DNA of 64,000 bases from contig NZ_CP023396.1 in assembly GCF_008808095.1 (NCBI RefSeq), positions 496,001 to 560,000 on the forward strand, in the 5' to 3' direction. Source of the stretch: Pseudoalteromonas ruthenica (GTDB lineage Bacteria > Pseudomonadota > Gammaproteobacteria > Enterobacterales > Alteromonadaceae). The notes under the pieces are model-generated. The model saw nothing but the letters and a program-made list of their open reading frames with translations, searched no databases and was not told the DNA's origin. Within the stretch, counting starts at the first letter, position 1; each line of letters starts with the position of its first letter. Positions 44,808 through 55,592 of this stretch are shown here, one piece after another. A program made the translations under genes and the position numbers.

Positions 44808-45269
44808 TTAACACTCATCATCCCTGTATGGGTCGCTGATATCAATGGTTGCCAACAGGCGTTTCTCAATCGCTTCCATTTCTTGGGCATCAGCGTCATT
44901 TATATGGTCATAGCCAAGTAAATGCAAGCACCCGTGTACCACCATGTGGGCAAAGTGGTCATGAAAGCTTTTTTGCTGCTCCAAAGACTCACGATATACC
45001 ACTTCGGGGCAAATAATCAAATCCCCAACTAAAGGTAGCTCTACACCTGGGGGGGCATCGAACTCAAAAGACAAAACATTGGTCGGTTTATCTTTGCCTC
45101 GGTAACTATGGTTGAGGCTTTGGCTTTCCTCTGCATCGCTGATACGAATAGTTATTTCGCTGTTGGGCTTAAGCTCATCAAGCACCAACGCGGCCCAGCG
45201 CTGAAATTGCTCAGCGCTCGGTAAATTATCAAATTCACAAGCAAGTTGCAGATCGACAGTGGTGGTCAT
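44808..45269 (-). CDS. ybeY: Endoribonuclease YbeY
   Basis: 153 residues. The zinc-binding HGCLHLLGYDH, with H...H...H in order, is intact, preceded by LSFEFDAPP and GDLIICPEVV. Acts in 16S rRNA maturation and 70S quality control. It overlaps ybeZ by 4 bp. Confidence 0.97.
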   Translation of the reverse strand: MTTTVDLQLACEFDNLPSAEQFQRWAALVLDELKPNSEITIRISDAEESQSLNHSYRGKDKPTNVLSFEFDAPPGVELPLVGDLIICPEVVYRESLEQQKSFHDHFAHMVVHGCLHLLGYDHINDADAQEMEAIEKRLLATIDISDPYRDDEC

Positions 45270-46297
45270 GAGTCAGACTCTTTTTTATTTTGCTCTTTAG
45301 CGGCGCGTTTGGCGCGCTGTGCTTCATCATGGCTTTCGTAAGCTTCAACAATAGCAGCGACCACGGGGTGGCGCACCACATCATGAGCTTGGAAAAAGTT
45401 AAAGCTGATGGCCTCAACATCACTGAGCACCTCAATTGCATGACGCAGGCCTGAGCGCGCGCCGCGAGGCAAGTCGACCTGCGTAATATCACCGGTGATC
45501 ACCGCTTTTGAATTAAAGCCAATACGGGTTAGGAACATCTTCATTTGTTCCACTGTGGTATTTTGGCTCTCATCAAGAATGATAAAAGCGTCATTCAACG
45601 TGCGACCACGCATATACGCCAACGGGGCCACTTCGATGACGTTTTTCTCTATGAGTCGCTCAACCTTCTCAAAGCCAAGCATTTCAAATAAAGCATCATA
45701 AAGCGGGCGCAGGTAAGGATCGATTTTTTGGGTAAGGTCACCAGGTAAAAAGCCTAGTTTTTCACCCGCTTCAACCGCTGGGCGGGTCAATAGAATACGG
45801 CGAATCTCTTGGCGTTCGAGGGCATCGACGGCAGCGGCTACGGCTAAGTAAGTTTTCCCGGTCCCTGCTGGGCCAATACCGAAGCTAATGTCGTGATTTA
45901 AGATATTAGCTACATACTGACTTTGATTGGGGTTACGCGGTTTGATGACGCCACGGCGGGTTTTAATAAACACTTCTTTACCCCACACACTGGGCTGCTC
46001 TTGTTCGAGCACATCAGCTTCGGTGATGGCTAAGTGTACGTGTTCAGGTTCGATCTCTTTTTGCTTACCTTTAACAGGAGCCGTATCAACGTAAAGATTT
46101 TTTAGAATTTCCCCGGCAGCTTTTGCAGTGTGCGGCTTGCCGGTGACTTTAAAGAGGTTTTCGCGGTGTGCAATTTCAACTCCCAGACGACGCTCGATGT
46201 GCTTAATATTTTCGTCGAAGGGTCCACACAAAGAAGAAAGGCGGGCATTGTCTGACGGTTCTAAGTATATATCGATATTCTTCAGCTGGTTACTCAA
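45266..46297 (-). CDS. ybeZ: PhoH-like ATPase YbeZ
   Basis: 343 residues. Walker A GPAGTGKTYLA and the downstream FIILDESQNTT (Walker B) define the PhoH domain, followed by LTRIGFNSKAVITGD. It works with YbeY in rRNA processing. The C-terminus is Lys/Glu-rich. The gene is 48 bp behind miaB. Confidence 0.95.
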   Translation of the reverse strand: MSNQLKNIDIYLEPSDNARLSSLCGPFDENIKHIERRLGVEIAHRENLFKVTGKPHTAKAAGEILKNLYVDTAPVKGKQKEIEPEHVHLAITEADVLEQEQPSVWGKEVFIKTRRGVIKPRNPNQSQYVANILNHDISFGIGPAGTGKTYLAVAAAVDALERQEIRRILLTRPAVEAGEKLGFLPGDLTQKIDPYLRPLYDALFEMLGFEKVERLIEKNVIEVAPLAYMRGRTLNDAFIILDESQNTTVEQMKMFLTRIGFNSKAVITGDITQVDLPRGARSGLRHAIEVLSDVEAISFNFFQAHDVVRHPVVAAIVEAYESHDEAQRAKRAAKEQNKKESDS

Positions 46298-46345
46298 AGT
46301 TGCTTCCTGTTGCTTGGCGCTGCGTAAACGCAGCGCACGATTATT

Positions 46346-47782
46346 TTAATTCGGGGTGAATGTACCGACGCCGATGTCATTGGCTTGCGGCTCGCTCGGT
46401 GCTTTGGCAAGAATGTCGCTCGGCGCGACATCGCGACGTAGATTCATTTCATCTTCAGTGCGCAGCAGTTCTCCACGCAGTGAATTAGGCAACGCTTCAG
46501 TAATACGGACATCAACAAATTGGCCGATCACAGAATGTGGACCCTCGAAGTTAACTACACGGTTATTTTCGGTGCGTCCACGCAGCTCCATAGGATTCTT
46601 TTTCGAAGGCCCTTCCACCAAAATACGCTGCTCAGTAGCAAACATATCACGGCTGATTTTCTGTGCCATTTGGTTGATGCGATCTTGTAAAATGTATAGG
46701 CGCTGCTTTTTCTCGTCTTCGCTGACGTCATCCGGCAAGTCTGCTGCGGGTGTACCAGGGCGGGCACTGTAAATAAAGCTGAAGCTCATATCAAAGCCGA
46801 TGTCGTTGATAAGCTTCATGGTTGCTTCAAAGTCTTCGGTGGTTTCGCCTGGGAAGCCGATAATAAAGTCTGAGCTCATACTGATATTAGGGCGAATCTT
46901 ACGCAGCTTGCGAATAGTCGACTTATATTCAATGGCCGTGTGGCCACGCTTCATTAGGTTTAACACGCGGTCTGAACCACTTTGTACTGGCAAGTGTAAG
47001 TGATCAACTAACTCAGGTACATCAGCATAGGCATCAATAATATCAGGCGTAAACTCAACAGGGTGCGAGGTCGTGTAGCGAATGCGATCAATACCATCGA
47101 TAGCGGCCACATAACGCAGTAAGTCAGAAAAGTAACAGATTTCGCCGTCATGCGTCTCGCCACGATATGCGTTAACGTTTTGACCCAGCAGATTCACTTC
47201 ACGCACGCCTTGCTCAGCCAGTTGCGCAACTTCTAAAAGTACATCATCCAGAGGGCGGCTTACTTCTTCACCACGAGTGTAGGGCACCACGCAGAACGTG
47301 CAGTATTTTGAACAGCCTTCCATAATCGATACAAAGGCACTGGGTCCTTCCGCTTTGGGCTCTGGCAAACGGTCAAACTTTTCGATTTCAGGAAAAGTGA
47401 TATCAACCACTGAACCTTCTTTCGCCTGCACTTGTTGAATCATTTCAGGCAAGCGGTGCAATGTTTGTGGGCCGAACACGATATCTACGAAAGGCGCACG
47501 TTGGCGAATGGTATCACCCTCTTGTGAAGCTACGCAGCCACCAACACCGATAACTAAATCGGGGTTTTGCTCTTTGAGTAGTTTCCAGCGGCCAAGTTGA
47601 TGGAATACTTTTTCTTGTGCCTTCTCACGGATTGAGCAGGTGTTAAGTAAAATGACATCCGCATCGCTGGCTTCTTCGGTCAACTGATAACCATTGGTGT
47701 CATCAAGTAGATCGGCCATTTTCTGGGAGTCATATTCATTCATCTGACAACCCCAGGTTTTTATATGCAGCTTTTTACTCAT
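46346..47782 (-). CDS. miaB: tRNA-2-methylthio-N6-dimethylallyladenosine synthase MiaB
   Basis: 478 residues, about the usual length. The UPF0004 cluster cysteines C12, C49 and C83 and the radical-SAM C157, C161 and C164 (CSKYCTFC) are all in the E. coli positions. A TRAM domain (about 375-440) closes the protein. It thiolates A37 of tRNAs reading UNN codons. Monocistronic or head of the miaB-ybeZ-ybeY-corC-lnt operon. Confidence 0.97.
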   Translation of the reverse strand: MSKKLHIKTWGCQMNEYDSQKMADLLDDTNGYQLTEEASDADVILLNTCSIREKAQEKVFHQLGRWKLLKEQNPDLVIGVGGCVASQEGDTIRQRAPFVDIVFGPQTLHRLPEMIQQVQAKEGSVVDITFPEIEKFDRLPEPKAEGPSAFVSIMEGCSKYCTFCVVPYTRGEEVSRPLDDVLLEVAQLAEQGVREVNLLGQNVNAYRGETHDGEICYFSDLLRYVAAIDGIDRIRYTTSHPVEFTPDIIDAYADVPELVDHLHLPVQSGSDRVLNLMKRGHTAIEYKSTIRKLRKIRPNISMSSDFIIGFPGETTEDFEATMKLINDIGFDMSFSFIYSARPGTPAADLPDDVSEDEKKQRLYILQDRINQMAQKISRDMFATEQRILVEGPSKKNPMELRGRTENNRVVNFEGPHSVIGQFVDVRITEALPNSLRGELLRTEDEMNLRRDVAPSDILAKAPSEPQANDIGVGTFTPN

Positions 47783-48035
47783 TGAGATAATGCCTCGCTT
47801 TCAATCCGGTAGATAATGCACGACAGAGCTTTGGGTTGGACTAATGGCCCGAGCTTCGCCTAAAGGACGCGTATTTTATATGCTATCGCGCTATGAGCCA
47901 AGTATAGATTTGATATTTACACTGTGACACAGGATGACATCAAAGCAACACGCTTTAGCCTGCGCTTAGACTGCCACCATTGCCTTAACTGAGTTACAAT
48001 CACCATAATATTGAAGCATTTAGAGGCAATAGGCC
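47783..48035. other. Divergent promoter region of miaB and ubiF
   Basis: 253 bp without a gene. It must carry both divergent promoters. SD GAGG is visible before ubiF. No repeats or strong structures noticed. Confidence 0.4.
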
Positions 48036-49190
48036 ATGAGTGTAAAAAATGTGCTAATCGTCGGTGGCGGTATGGTCGGAGCTGCTTGTGCCATTAAGCT
48101 GGCGCAACAAGGCATTAAGGTGACGGTATTTGAGCGCCACTTTCCAGATGCCACTACTGATTTGCAAAACAGCCGTGTTGATATTCGTGTCTCAGCGATA
48201 AATCGTGCCTCCGAGCGATTGCTTGATGAGCTCGGAGCTATGGCGGCGATTAAAGCGACGCGTAGCGCGCCATACACAGAGTTAGAAGCCTTTGAGCAGC
48301 CCAACGCGCGTTTATTATTTACCGCAGAACAGCTGGGGTTAACCCATTTAGGTCACCTCATTGAAAACAACGTGATTCAAGCAGCGTTATGGCAACAATT
48401 CTCACAGTACGATATTACAGCTATCGAAAGTGCTGAGCCAATAAGTGCGATTGACGATGACGGTGAGCAAGTAACACTGACCTTAGGGGCAAAGCAGTAT
48501 CAAGGCGATCTACTCATTGCTGCCGATGGCGGGCGTTCCGCTGTACGCTCGATGTTAGGAATAGGTAGCGAGGGGTGGCAATATCAGCAGCATTGTATGG
48601 GCATATTGGTTAAGCTTGATGCCCCGCAGCAGGTGCGTACTTGGCAGCAATTTCAGCGCACCGGGCCAGTGGCGTTTCTACCCATGCAGGCGCCTTATGC
48701 CAACTTGATTTGGTATCACCATGGTGATCACTTAGCTCGTTTAAAGGCTTTACCAAAAGAGCAACTGAAACAAGAGATTATTACTCATTTCCCAAGCTTG
48801 CCAGGTGATTTTGATATTGAGTCTGTGGCGGTTTTTCCGCTTACCAGAGCCCATGCTCAGCGCTATGTTCAAGGACGCTGCGTGTTAATCGGGGATGCCG
48901 CTCATACCATCAACCCGTTGGCAGGGCAGGGGGTCAATCTCGGCTTTGCTGATGTAGTGGCGCTTAATGCACAGTTACAAAATGACAACCCCATTGATAT
49001 TGCATTGCAGCGTTATTGGCAAGCGCGCCGGTATGCCAACTTGGCTATGATGAGCACAATGGATGCATGTTATTGGGGGTTCTCTAATGAGAGTGGGCCA
49101 TTAAAATGGGGGCGCAATCTATTTTTACGCGCAGCAAACCAGGCTGGGCCGATAAAAGATTGGGTACTAAAATACGCGATTGGTCACTAG
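48036..49190 (+). CDS. ubiF: Ubiquinone-biosynthesis FAD monooxygenase UbiF
   Basis: 384 residues. FAD-binding GGGMVGAACAIKLAQQG at the N-terminus, DG middle motif (AADGGRSAVRSMLG) and GRCVLIGDAAHTINPLAGQG near 290, as in UbiH/UbiF/VisC proteins. Its position divergent from miaB is the E. coli ubiF locus, so I favour UbiF (C6 hydroxylation of demethoxyubiquinol) over UbiH or UbiI, but family paralogues are hard to separate by eye. Confidence 0.85.
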   Translation: MSVKNVLIVGGGMVGAACAIKLAQQGIKVTVFERHFPDATTDLQNSRVDIRVSAINRASERLLDELGAMAAIKATRSAPYTELEAFEQPNARLLFTAEQLGLTHLGHLIENNVIQAALWQQFSQYDITAIESAEPISAIDDDGEQVTLTLGAKQYQGDLLIAADGGRSAVRSMLGIGSEGWQYQQHCMGILVKLDAPQQVRTWQQFQRTGPVAFLPMQAPYANLIWYHHGDHLARLKALPKEQLKQEIITHFPSLPGDFDIESVAVFPLTRAHAQRYVQGRCVLIGDAAHTINPLAGQGVNLGFADVVALNAQLQNDNPIDIALQRYWQARRYANLAMMSTMDACYWGFSNESGPLKWGRNLFLRAANQAGPIKDWVLKYAIGH

Positions 49191-49316
49191 ATCAATCGCC
49201 ATCTTGCAGCCGTGCCGGATTTTTTATTAAGTGAATTCTATAAATGCTTATAGGTGGTCGCGATAAGCAAGTAGTGCTTAGACTATGGTGATGTATAAAA
49301 GGTGAGATAATAAAAA

Positions 49317-49401
<85 letters not shown>

Positions 49402-49480
49402 ATTTTTTACTTTACCTAAAGAAACCTAATTAGAGCGTCTAGTTAGAGACACTAGGCTCATTCCTCAACTTTAGGAAAGT

Positions 49481-49555
49481 TGGCTGGAGTACCAGGATTT
49501 GAACCTGGGAATGGCGGGATCAAAACCCGCTGCCTTACCGCTTGGCGATACTCCA
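49481..49555 (-). tRNA. glnU: tRNA-Gln(UUG), copy 1
   Basis: 75 nt with encoded CCA. Acceptor TGGAGTA/TACTCCA, anticodon loop TTTTGAT in a GCGGG/CCCGC stem, so anticodon TTG. Confidence 0.95.
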
Positions 49556-49574
49556 ACGAAATCTCAAATCTATT

Positions 49575-49658
49575 TGTGGACCAGGATTTGAATCTGGGGG
49601 TGGATGAGTGAGGGATCAAAACCTCTCTCTTCTGCCCTTACCGCTTGGCGATACTCCA
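49575..49658 (-). pseudogene. Degenerate tRNA-Gln-like element 1
   Basis: The 5' part matches tRNA-Gln(UUG) (TGGAGTATCGCCAAGCGGTA) and the TTCAAAT T-loop is kept, but the anticodon arm is rewritten (GAGAGAGG TTTTGAT CCCTCACTC), the T stem is mismatched and the 3' acceptor is shortened to TCCA, leaving 4 acceptor pairs and no proper CCA end. Unlikely to be charged. Confidence 0.75.
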
Positions 49659-49696
49659 GCAATCCAGGATGATTATTTTAGTTCTTATCGAGAACA

Positions 49697-49781
<85 letters not shown>

Positions 49782-49819
49782 ATAGTGTATTTTTCATTTT
49801 CTTATTGGTAGAAAGAAAA

Positions 49820-49896
49820 TGGTGGCTACGCCCTGATTTGAACAGGGGACCCCATCATTATGAGTGATGTGCTCTAACCAACTGAGCTACGTAGCC
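49820..49896 (-). tRNA. metT: tRNA-Met(CAU), elongator, copy 1
   Basis: 77 nt with CCA. Begins GGCTACGTAGCTCAG, as in E. coli metT elongator tRNA; anticodon CAT in a TCACTCATAATGA arm. Confidence 0.94.
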
Positions 49897-49898
49897 AA

Positions 49899-49973
49899 TG
49901 GCTGGAGTACCAGGATTTGAACCTGGGAATGGCGGGATCAAAACCCGCTGCCTTACCGCTTGGCGATACTCCA
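49899..49973 (-). tRNA. glnU: tRNA-Gln(UUG), copy 2
   Basis: 75 nt with CCA, same sequence as copy 1. Only 2 bp from the Met gene, so processing must be exact. Confidence 0.95.
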
Positions 49974-49992
49974 ACGAAATCTCAAATCTATT

Positions 49993-50090
49993 TGTGGACC
50001 AGGATTTGAATCTGGGGGTGGATGAGTGAGGGAACAAAACCTCTCTCTTCTGCCCTTACCGCTTCCACTTCGTGGCGAGGCGATACTCCA
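49993..50090 (-). pseudogene. Degenerate tRNA-Gln-like element 2
   Basis: Same degenerate anticodon arm and 3' end as element 1, but loop TTTTGTT instead of TTTTGAT and a 14-nt insertion in the D region that can form a small CCAC/GTGG hairpin, making it 98 nt. Confidence 0.75.
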
Positions 50091-50130
50091 ATGAAATCAA
50101 ATTTGATAATTTCAGTTCCTATCAAGAACA

Positions 50131-50215
<85 letters not shown>

Positions 50216-50275
50216 AATATAATCTGGAGCATTTTGGAACTTAAGCCTAGGCTCATTCCTCAACTTCAGAAAAGT

Positions 50276-50350
50276 TGGCTGGAGTACCAGGATTTGAACC
50301 TGGGAATGGCGGGATCAAAACCCGCTGCCTTACCGCTTGGCGATACTCCA
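50276..50350 (-). tRNA. glnU: tRNA-Gln(UUG), copy 3
   Basis: 75 nt with CCA, same as copies 1 and 2, and preceded by the same CTCAACTTCAGAAAAGTT-type spacer as copy 4. Confidence 0.95.
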
Positions 50351-50370
50351 ACGAAATCTCAAATCTATTT

Positions 50371-50454
50371 TGTGGACCAGGATTTGAATCTGGGGGTGGA
50401 TGAGTGAGGGATCAAAACCTCTCTCTTCTGCCCTTACCGCTTGGCGATACTCCA
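50371..50454 (-). pseudogene. Degenerate tRNA-Gln-like element 3
   Basis: As element 1: 5' half of tRNA-Gln, rewritten anticodon arm, loop TTTTGAT, truncated 3' acceptor. Its near identity with element 1 points to copying together with the tRNAs. Confidence 0.75.
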
Positions 50455-50492
50455 GCTATAGAAAATGATAATTTTAGTTCTTATCGAGAACA

Positions 50493-50577
<85 letters not shown>

Positions 50578-50637
50578 AATATAATCTGGAGCATTTTGGA
50601 ACTTAAGCCTAAGTTCATTCCTCAACTTCAGAAAAGT

Positions 50638-50712
50638 TGGCTGGAGTACCAGGATTTGAACCTGGGAATGGCGGGATCAAAACCCGCTGCCTTACCGCTT
50701 GGCGATACTCCA
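50638..50712 (-). tRNA. glnU: tRNA-Gln(UUG), copy 4
   Basis: 75 nt with CCA, same as the other three. Not paired with a degenerate element, unlike copies 1-3. Confidence 0.95.
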
Positions 50713-50752
50713 ACGAAATCAAATTTGATAATTTCAGTTCTTATCGAGAACA

Positions 50753-50837
<85 letters not shown>

Positions 50838-50875
50838 ATAAAGTAATTTTCATTTTCTTATTGGTAGAAAGAAAA

Positions 50876-50952
50876 TGGTGGCTACGCCCTGATTTGAACA
50901 GGGGACCCCATCATTATGAGTGATGTGCTCTAACCAACTGAGCTACGTAGCC
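50876..50952 (-). tRNA. metT: tRNA-Met(CAU), elongator, copy 2
   Basis: 77 nt with CCA, same sequence as copy 1. First gene of the operon, about 37 bp behind the -10 element. The spacer after both Met genes (TTTTCTTTCTACCAATAAG) is the same. Confidence 0.95.
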
Positions 50953-50988
50953 AACTTTTACTTGTTCATCATCGCTGATGCGGGGCGT

Positions 50989-51017
50989 ATTATGCTGATC
51001 TGCCGAAAGCGCGTCAA
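50989..51017 (-). promoter_or_regulatory. Promoter of the tRNA operon, stringent type
   Basis: Minus strand: -35 TTGACG (51012-51017), 17-bp spacer, -10 CATAAT (50989-50994), then a GC-rich discriminator ACGCCCCGC. The discriminator is the kind seen in tRNA and rRNA promoters repressed by ppGpp. Confidence 0.88.
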
Positions 51018-51110
51018 CACCTTTTTAGTAAAAACATAACGAGGATGAATTGTTTGCCTGAAAAACAAGCGAAGCGAATAAAAAACAGCTTCTTTTTCTC
51101 ACTCACAAAC

Positions 51111-51136
51111 AAAAAAGCCCGCTAATAAAGCGGGCT
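51111..51136 (-). terminator. Intrinsic terminator of ychF
   Basis: Minus strand stem AGCCCGC/GCGGGCT (51130-51136 and 51116-51122), 7-nt loop, then a U-run (A-run 51111-51116). Confidence 0.88.
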
Positions 51137-51153
51137 CATTGAAGCGGTGTTTA

Positions 51154-52245
51154 TTACACGTTGAACAAGAAGTTCATTACATCGCCATCTTTAACAATGT
51201 AGTCCTTGCCTTCTTGACGCATTTTTCCAGCTTCTTTTGCGCCATTTTCGCCCTTGTATTCAATGTAGTCATCAAACGCGATTGTTTGTGCACGGATAAA
51301 GCCTTTTTCGAAATCCGTATGTATTTTTCCTGCTGCTTGTGGCGCTGTTGCACCAACAGGAATCGTCCAAGCACGAACCTCTTTGACGCCCGCAGTGAAG
51401 TAAGTTTGCAGCTGTAGCAACTCGTAGCCGCCACGAATCACTCGGTTTAAGCCTGGTTCTTCAAGGCCTAAATCTTCCATAAATTCATTGCGCTCGTCTT
51501 CTTCAAGCTCTGACAGTTCAGCTTCTATGGCTGCACAAACCGGAATGACCACTGCATCTTCATTCGCAGCAATCTCGCGCACGGTTTCTAAATGCGGGTT
51601 ATTTTCAAAGCCGTCTTCGTTGACATTGGCGATGTACATAGTTGGCTTAATGGTTAAGAAGTTTAAGTAATCAATGGCTGCTTTTTCTTCTTTTTCCAAG
51701 CGGAGTGAGCGCAGTGTTAAGCCTTCATCTAAATGCGCTTTTACTTTCTCAAGCACACTTATCTCGAATTTTGCGTCTTTGTCGCCGCCTTTGGCTTTCT
51801 TTGCTTGACGTAGTAGCGCTTTATCAGCACTGTCCATGTCAGCCAACACAAGCTCAGTATTGATAACTTCAATATCATCGGCAGGGTCGATTTGCCCGGC
51901 AACGTGGACAATATTGTCATTTTCAAAGCAGCGCACAACATGACCAATCGCATCGGTTTCGCGAATATTGGCGAGGAATTGGTTCCCAAGACCTTCACCT
52001 TTCGAAGCGCCTTTTACCAAACCAGCGATATCAACGAACTCCATGGTCGTAGGTAGAACACGTTGTGGGTTAACAATCTCTGCAAGCTGGTTTAAGCGTG
52101 CGTCGGGTACTGGAACAACGCCTGTATTTGGCTCGATAGTACAAAAGGGGAAGTTTTGCGCTTCAATACCAGCTTTGGTAAGCGCGTTGAAAAGGGTTGA
52201 TTTACCAACATTAGGCAAGCCAACAATACCACATTTAAAACCCAT
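51154..52245 (-). CDS. ychF: Ribosome-binding ATPase YchF
   Basis: 363 residues, as in E. coli. GxxxxGKS G1 motif [15 protein letters not shown]3-type [17 protein letters not shown], and in the G4 position NVNE in place of NKxD, which marks the Obg-related YchF with ATP preference. A TGS domain closes the protein. It is a negative regulator of oxidative-stress response. It lies next to pth as in E. coli. Confidence 0.97.
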   Translation of the reverse strand: MGFKCGIVGLPNVGKSTLFNALTKAGIEAQNFPFCTIEPNTGVVPVPDARLNQLAEIVNPQRVLPTTMEFVDIAGLVKGASKGEGLGNQFLANIRETDAIGHVVRCFENDNIVHVAGQIDPADDIEVINTELVLADMDSADKALLRQAKKAKGGDKDAKFEISVLEKVKAHLDEGLTLRSLRLEKEEKAAIDYLNFLTIKPTMYIANVNEDGFENNPHLETVREIAANEDAVVIPVCAAIEAELSELEEDERNEFMEDLGLEEPGLNRVIRGGYELLQLQTYFTAGVKEVRAWTIPVGATAPQAAGKIHTDFEKGFIRAQTIAFDDYIEYKGENGAKEAGKMRQEGKDYIVKDGDVMNFLFNV

Positions 52246-52281
52246 ATTATGTATACCTGTTTGTGTTCAAGCCACGCGTCA

Positions 52282-52866
52282 TTATGGCTTAAATGAGTGG
52301 AGTCTGTTTTGTGCTTTAAGCACACCGTCTTTCGCCAAAATATCCATGCAGCGCACAGCCTCATCAACTGCGGCGTCGATCTTCTCCTGATCAGCTTGAG
52401 GCGCCTTGCCTAATACCCAACCGGTCACTTTATCACGGTGACCTGGGTGGCCAATACCTATACGCAAACGCATAAATTCTTTGTTGTTAGCCATTTTCGC
52501 AATGATATCTTTTAGTCCGTTGTGACCGCCGTGTCCACCGCCTTTTTTTAACTTAGCGATGCCCGGTTCTAAATCCATCTCGTCATGAGCAACAAGAATA
52601 TGCTCAACGGGGATTTTGTAAAAGTTAGCTAAACTGGCCACAGATTTACCACTGAGATTCATATAAGTGGTTGGAATCAGAAGCTTAAATTCGCTGTCAC
52701 CGATAATAACTTTGCCGGTTAATCCGTGATGTTTTGCGTCAGGTTTTAGAGTGCAGTTATAGCGTGCGGCCAGTTCTTCGATAAACCAGGCCCCTGCATT
52801 ATGGCGGGTCTTTTGATATTCGGGGCCTGGATTAGCCAGGCCCACTAGCATTTGAATAGTATTCAA
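52282..52866 (-). CDS. pth: Peptidyl-tRNA hydrolase
   Basis: 194 residues, as in E. coli. [18 protein letters not shown] holds the catalytic His; [10 protein letters not shown] and HDEMDLEPG are also intact. It releases peptides from drop-off peptidyl-tRNAs. Confidence 0.97.
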   Translation of the reverse strand: MNTIQMLVGLANPGPEYQKTRHNAGAWFIEELAARYNCTLKPDAKHHGLTGKVIIGDSEFKLLIPTTYMNLSGKSVASLANFYKIPVEHILVAHDEMDLEPGIAKLKKGGGHGGHNGLKDIIAKMANNKEFMRLRIGIGHPGHRDKVTGWVLGKAPQADQEKIDAAVDEAVRCMDILAKDGVLKAQNRLHSFKP

Positions 52867-52885
52867 GGTGCTAACACCTTAAACC

Positions 52886-53509
52886 TTATTCTGCGTCGCT
52901 ATCAGACGCTTCTTCTGAGTCTTCAGCTGGAGCAGCTTTGTTAGCGTTGACAGTTACAACCGCTTGGTCGTGGTCAGCGCCTTTAGCTAGTTCTACTGAA
53001 ACAACACCTGCTGGTAGTTTGATCTCAGATAGGTGTAGTGAATCACCAGGAACTAGGTCAGCTACGCTTACTTCGATGAACTCAGGTAGCGCTTTAGGTA
53101 GACACGTGATTTCGATTTCAGTTAGTTGGTGAACAGCAGTTGCACCTTTTTTGCTAACTTCTTCATCACCGATGAAGTGAATTGGCACGTTAGTGTGGAT
53201 CTTAGAGTTCGGGTCAACACGTTGGAAGTCTAAGTGAGTGATCTTAGGCTTGAACGGGTGACGGTGAATGTCTTTAAGAATCGCTTCAACAGACTCACCA
53301 CCGATGTTCAGGGTAAGAATGTGCGTGTAGAAACCTTCGTGGTCTTGTGCTTGGTTCACTTTGTTGTGGTCAAGCGTTAGTGATACAGCGTCTTTGCCTG
53401 CACCGTAAAGGATCGCAGGAACTTTGTCTGCACGACGTAGGCGGCGGCTCGCACCAGTACCTAGCTCTGTACGTACTTCTGCATCAAATGTGTAAAAATC
53501 GTTAGACAT
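52886..53509 (-). CDS. rplY: 50S ribosomal protein L25, Ctc type
   Basis: 207 residues. The 5S-rRNA-binding L25 domain (residues about 5-95: [20 protein letters not shown]) is followed by the TL5/Ctc C-terminal beta domain and an acidic tail. This is the long Ctc form, unlike the 94-residue E. coli L25. The rplY-pth order is widely kept. Confidence 0.95.
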   Translation of the reverse strand: MSNDFYTFDAEVRTELGTGASRRLRRADKVPAILYGAGKDAVSLTLDHNKVNQAQDHEGFYTHILTLNIGGESVEAILKDIHRHPFKPKITHLDFQRVDPNSKIHTNVPIHFIGDEEVSKKGATAVHQLTEIEITCLPKALPEFIEVSVADLVPGDSLHLSEIKLPAGVVSVELAKGADHDQAVVTVNANKAAPAEDSEEASDSDAE

Positions 53510-53652
53510 GATGTCTCCAAATTATCAAATTAATATAGTGTAAGACCTTCGCGACCAAAGGCCTTAACCCAATTGGCAAGCGATGTAACACCACAGCCAA
53601 TTAAAAAAGGCGCGCTATAGTACCACCGGCCTTGGTTAAAATAAACAGCAGA

Positions 53653-53682
53653 ATAAAAAAAACACCGCCGAGGCGGTGTTTT
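53653..53682 (-). terminator. Intrinsic terminator of prs
   Basis: A 9-bp inverted repeat AACACCGCC/GGCGGTGTT (53661-53669 and 53672-53680); on the minus strand followed by a U-run. The 2-nt gap means that the inner pairs open to form a loop. Confidence 0.82.
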
Positions 53683-53709
53683 CTATTTGAGCTCATCGGC
53701 GAAGCAGCT

Positions 53710-54657
53710 TTAGTGCTCAAACATCGCCGAAATAGATTCTTCGTTGCTAATACGGCGGATGGTCTCGGCCATCATATCAGCCAAGGTTAATACCTTGATA
53801 TTGTCCAAGGCTTTAAGCTCATCTGACAACGGAATTGAGTCGGTGACAATGACTTCGTCAATTACTGAATTACGCAGATTTTCAGCTGCATTACCGGATA
53901 ATACTGGGTGGGTGGCATAAGCAAACACGCGTTTAGCGCCATGTTCTTTTAATGCTTCAGCAGCTTTACAGAGTGTGCCGCCAGTATCAATCATGTCATC
54001 AACGATAATACAGTCGCGACCTTTGACATCACCAATGATGTGCATAACCTGAGACACATTGGCTTGAGGACGACGCTTATCAATAATAGCGAGGTCTTTG
54101 TCATCAAGTAACTTCGCAATAGCACGGGCGCGAACTACGCCACCAATGTCAGGTGAGACAACGACGACGTCGTCAAAATCACGCTGAGCCATGTCTTCGA
54201 TAAGTACAGGGCTGCCAAATACGTTGTCCACCGGCACATCGAAAAAGCCTTGGATTTGCTCGGCGTGGAGGTCTACCGTTAGCACACGGTCGACGCCAAC
54301 ACTTGATAAGAAATCAGCAACAACTTTGGCAGTGATTGGCACACGAGCAGAACGCACACGGCGATCTTGACGGGCATAACCAAAGTACGGCAGTACAGCG
54401 GTGATACGCCCAGCTGAAGCGCGGCGCAGCGCATCAACCATGACGATTAATTCCATCAGGTTGTCGTTGGTCGGCGCACAGGTAGACTGGATAATAAAAA
54501 CGTCCGAGCCACGGACGTTTTCATTAATAGATACACTGATTTCACCGTCGCTAAAACGACCAACTTCGGCATCGCCTAGTTCGATATATAAACGTTTTGC
54601 AACTTTTTGAGCTAGGTCAGGCGTTGCATTACCAGCGAAGAGCTTCATGTCTGGCAC
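53710..54657 (-). CDS. prs: Ribose-phosphate pyrophosphokinase
   Basis: 315 residues starting at GTG 54657 (V-P-D-M-K-L-F), the same start codon and length as E. coli prs; an upstream in-frame start would add 14 residues with no family support. PRPP loop [10 protein letters not shown] and the flexible loop [13 protein letters not shown] are intact. It makes PRPP for nucleotides, histidine and tryptophan. Confidence 0.97.
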   Translation of the reverse strand: MPDMKLFAGNATPDLAQKVAKRLYIELGDAEVGRFSDGEISVSINENVRGSDVFIIQSTCAPTNDNLMELIVMVDALRRASAGRITAVLPYFGYARQDRRVRSARVPITAKVVADFLSSVGVDRVLTVDLHAEQIQGFFDVPVDNVFGSPVLIEDMAQRDFDDVVVVSPDIGGVVRARAIAKLLDDKDLAIIDKRRPQANVSQVMHIIGDVKGRDCIIVDDMIDTGGTLCKAAEALKEHGAKRVFAYATHPVLSGNAAENLRNSVIDEVIVTDSIPLSDELKALDNIKVLTLADMMAETIRRISNEESISAMFEH

Positions 54658-54737
54658 GGTAGGGTTCCTCGGGCACTGAAATTTTGGACTAACATGCAAG
54701 TGAATTTGCAGGCTAACTTAAACACTTTACTTCTACA

Positions 54738-55592
54738 TTAGTTTAAACCAAGCGCTGTATGAGCAGGAGATTGATTTAAACTTTTGGCAACAAAGCCTTG
54801 CCACTCGGTGGGCAGCTTTTCTAGAACGTCTAACGCTGCGCGCTCGCTATCGAACGCGGCGAAACAACACGCCCCAGTGCCAGTCATTCTCGACGGGGCG
54901 TATTTTAGCAACCACTGCAGTGTTTTTTCAACCTCGCTGTAGAGCTTTTTGACCAGTGCTTCACAGTCATTTCTATGCTCTGCATGCTGCCATTGCTGTG
55001 GTAGGGGGGCGCTATCTCGAGGTAAATCAGGGTGGCCAAATACCGCTGCGGTGCTTATATGCACTTGTGGATGTACTACCAAATACCAGTGTTGTGGTAC
55101 ATCAACCGCTTGTAATTGTTCACCAACCCCTCGCGCTAGGGCACTGCGCCCGCCTATAAACACGGGCACATCGGCACCGAGTTGAATGCCTAATTCTGCT
55201 AGCTCATCCAGGCTCAGCTTGTTGCCCCACAGTGAATTAAGAGCAAGTAGGGTTGTTGCTGCATCCGATGAACCACCGCCGACGCCGCCGCCCATAGGCA
55301 ATCGCTTGTCGATATCAATATTCACTCCGCACACTTCGAGACCACGCTGCTGATAGGCTTGGCGCAAAAGTTCGCCAGCGCGGAAAATAAGGTTATCCTC
55401 GTTGGCCACGCCATTCATTGGCGCCAACTCGAGGCGTGAGTCTTGGCGTGGTTGAAAGTGCAACTCATCGCCGTGGTCAAGAAAAGTGAAAAGGGTTTCC
55501 AATTCATGATAGCCGTCATCCCGACGCCCCGTTATATGCAAAAACAAATTAAGTTTAGCCGGTGCTATCACGCTAAGTGCACAAGAGTTCAT
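54738..55592 (-). CDS. ispE: 4-diphosphocytidyl-2-C-methyl-D-erythritol kinase
   Basis: 284 residues from ATG 55592, which makes an ATGA overlap with lolB; ATG 55604 would add four residues. GHMP-kinase motifs: APAKLNLFLHITGRR-DGYH at the start and PMGGGVGGGSSDAATTL for ATP binding. Fourth step of the MEP isoprenoid pathway. Confidence 0.95.
   Translation of the reverse strand: MNSCALSVIAPAKLNLFLHITGRRDDGYHELETLFTFLDHGDELHFQPRQDSRLELAPMNGVANEDNLIFRAGELLRQAYQQRGLEVCGVNIDIDKRLPMGGGVGGGSSDAATTLLALNSLWGNKLSLDELAELGIQLGADVPVFIGGRSALARGVGEQLQAVDVPQHWYLVVHPQVHISTAAVFGHPDLPRDSAPLPQQWQHAEHRNDCEALVKKLYSEVEKTLQWLLKYAPSRMTGTGACCFAAFDSERAALDVLEKLPTEWQGFVAKSLNQSPAHTALGLN

Noticed and set aside
54658..54699. 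Longer start for prs
   Set aside because: The GTG at 54657 gives the exact E. coli length and N-terminus (V-P-D-M-K-L-F); the extra 14 residues have no family support.
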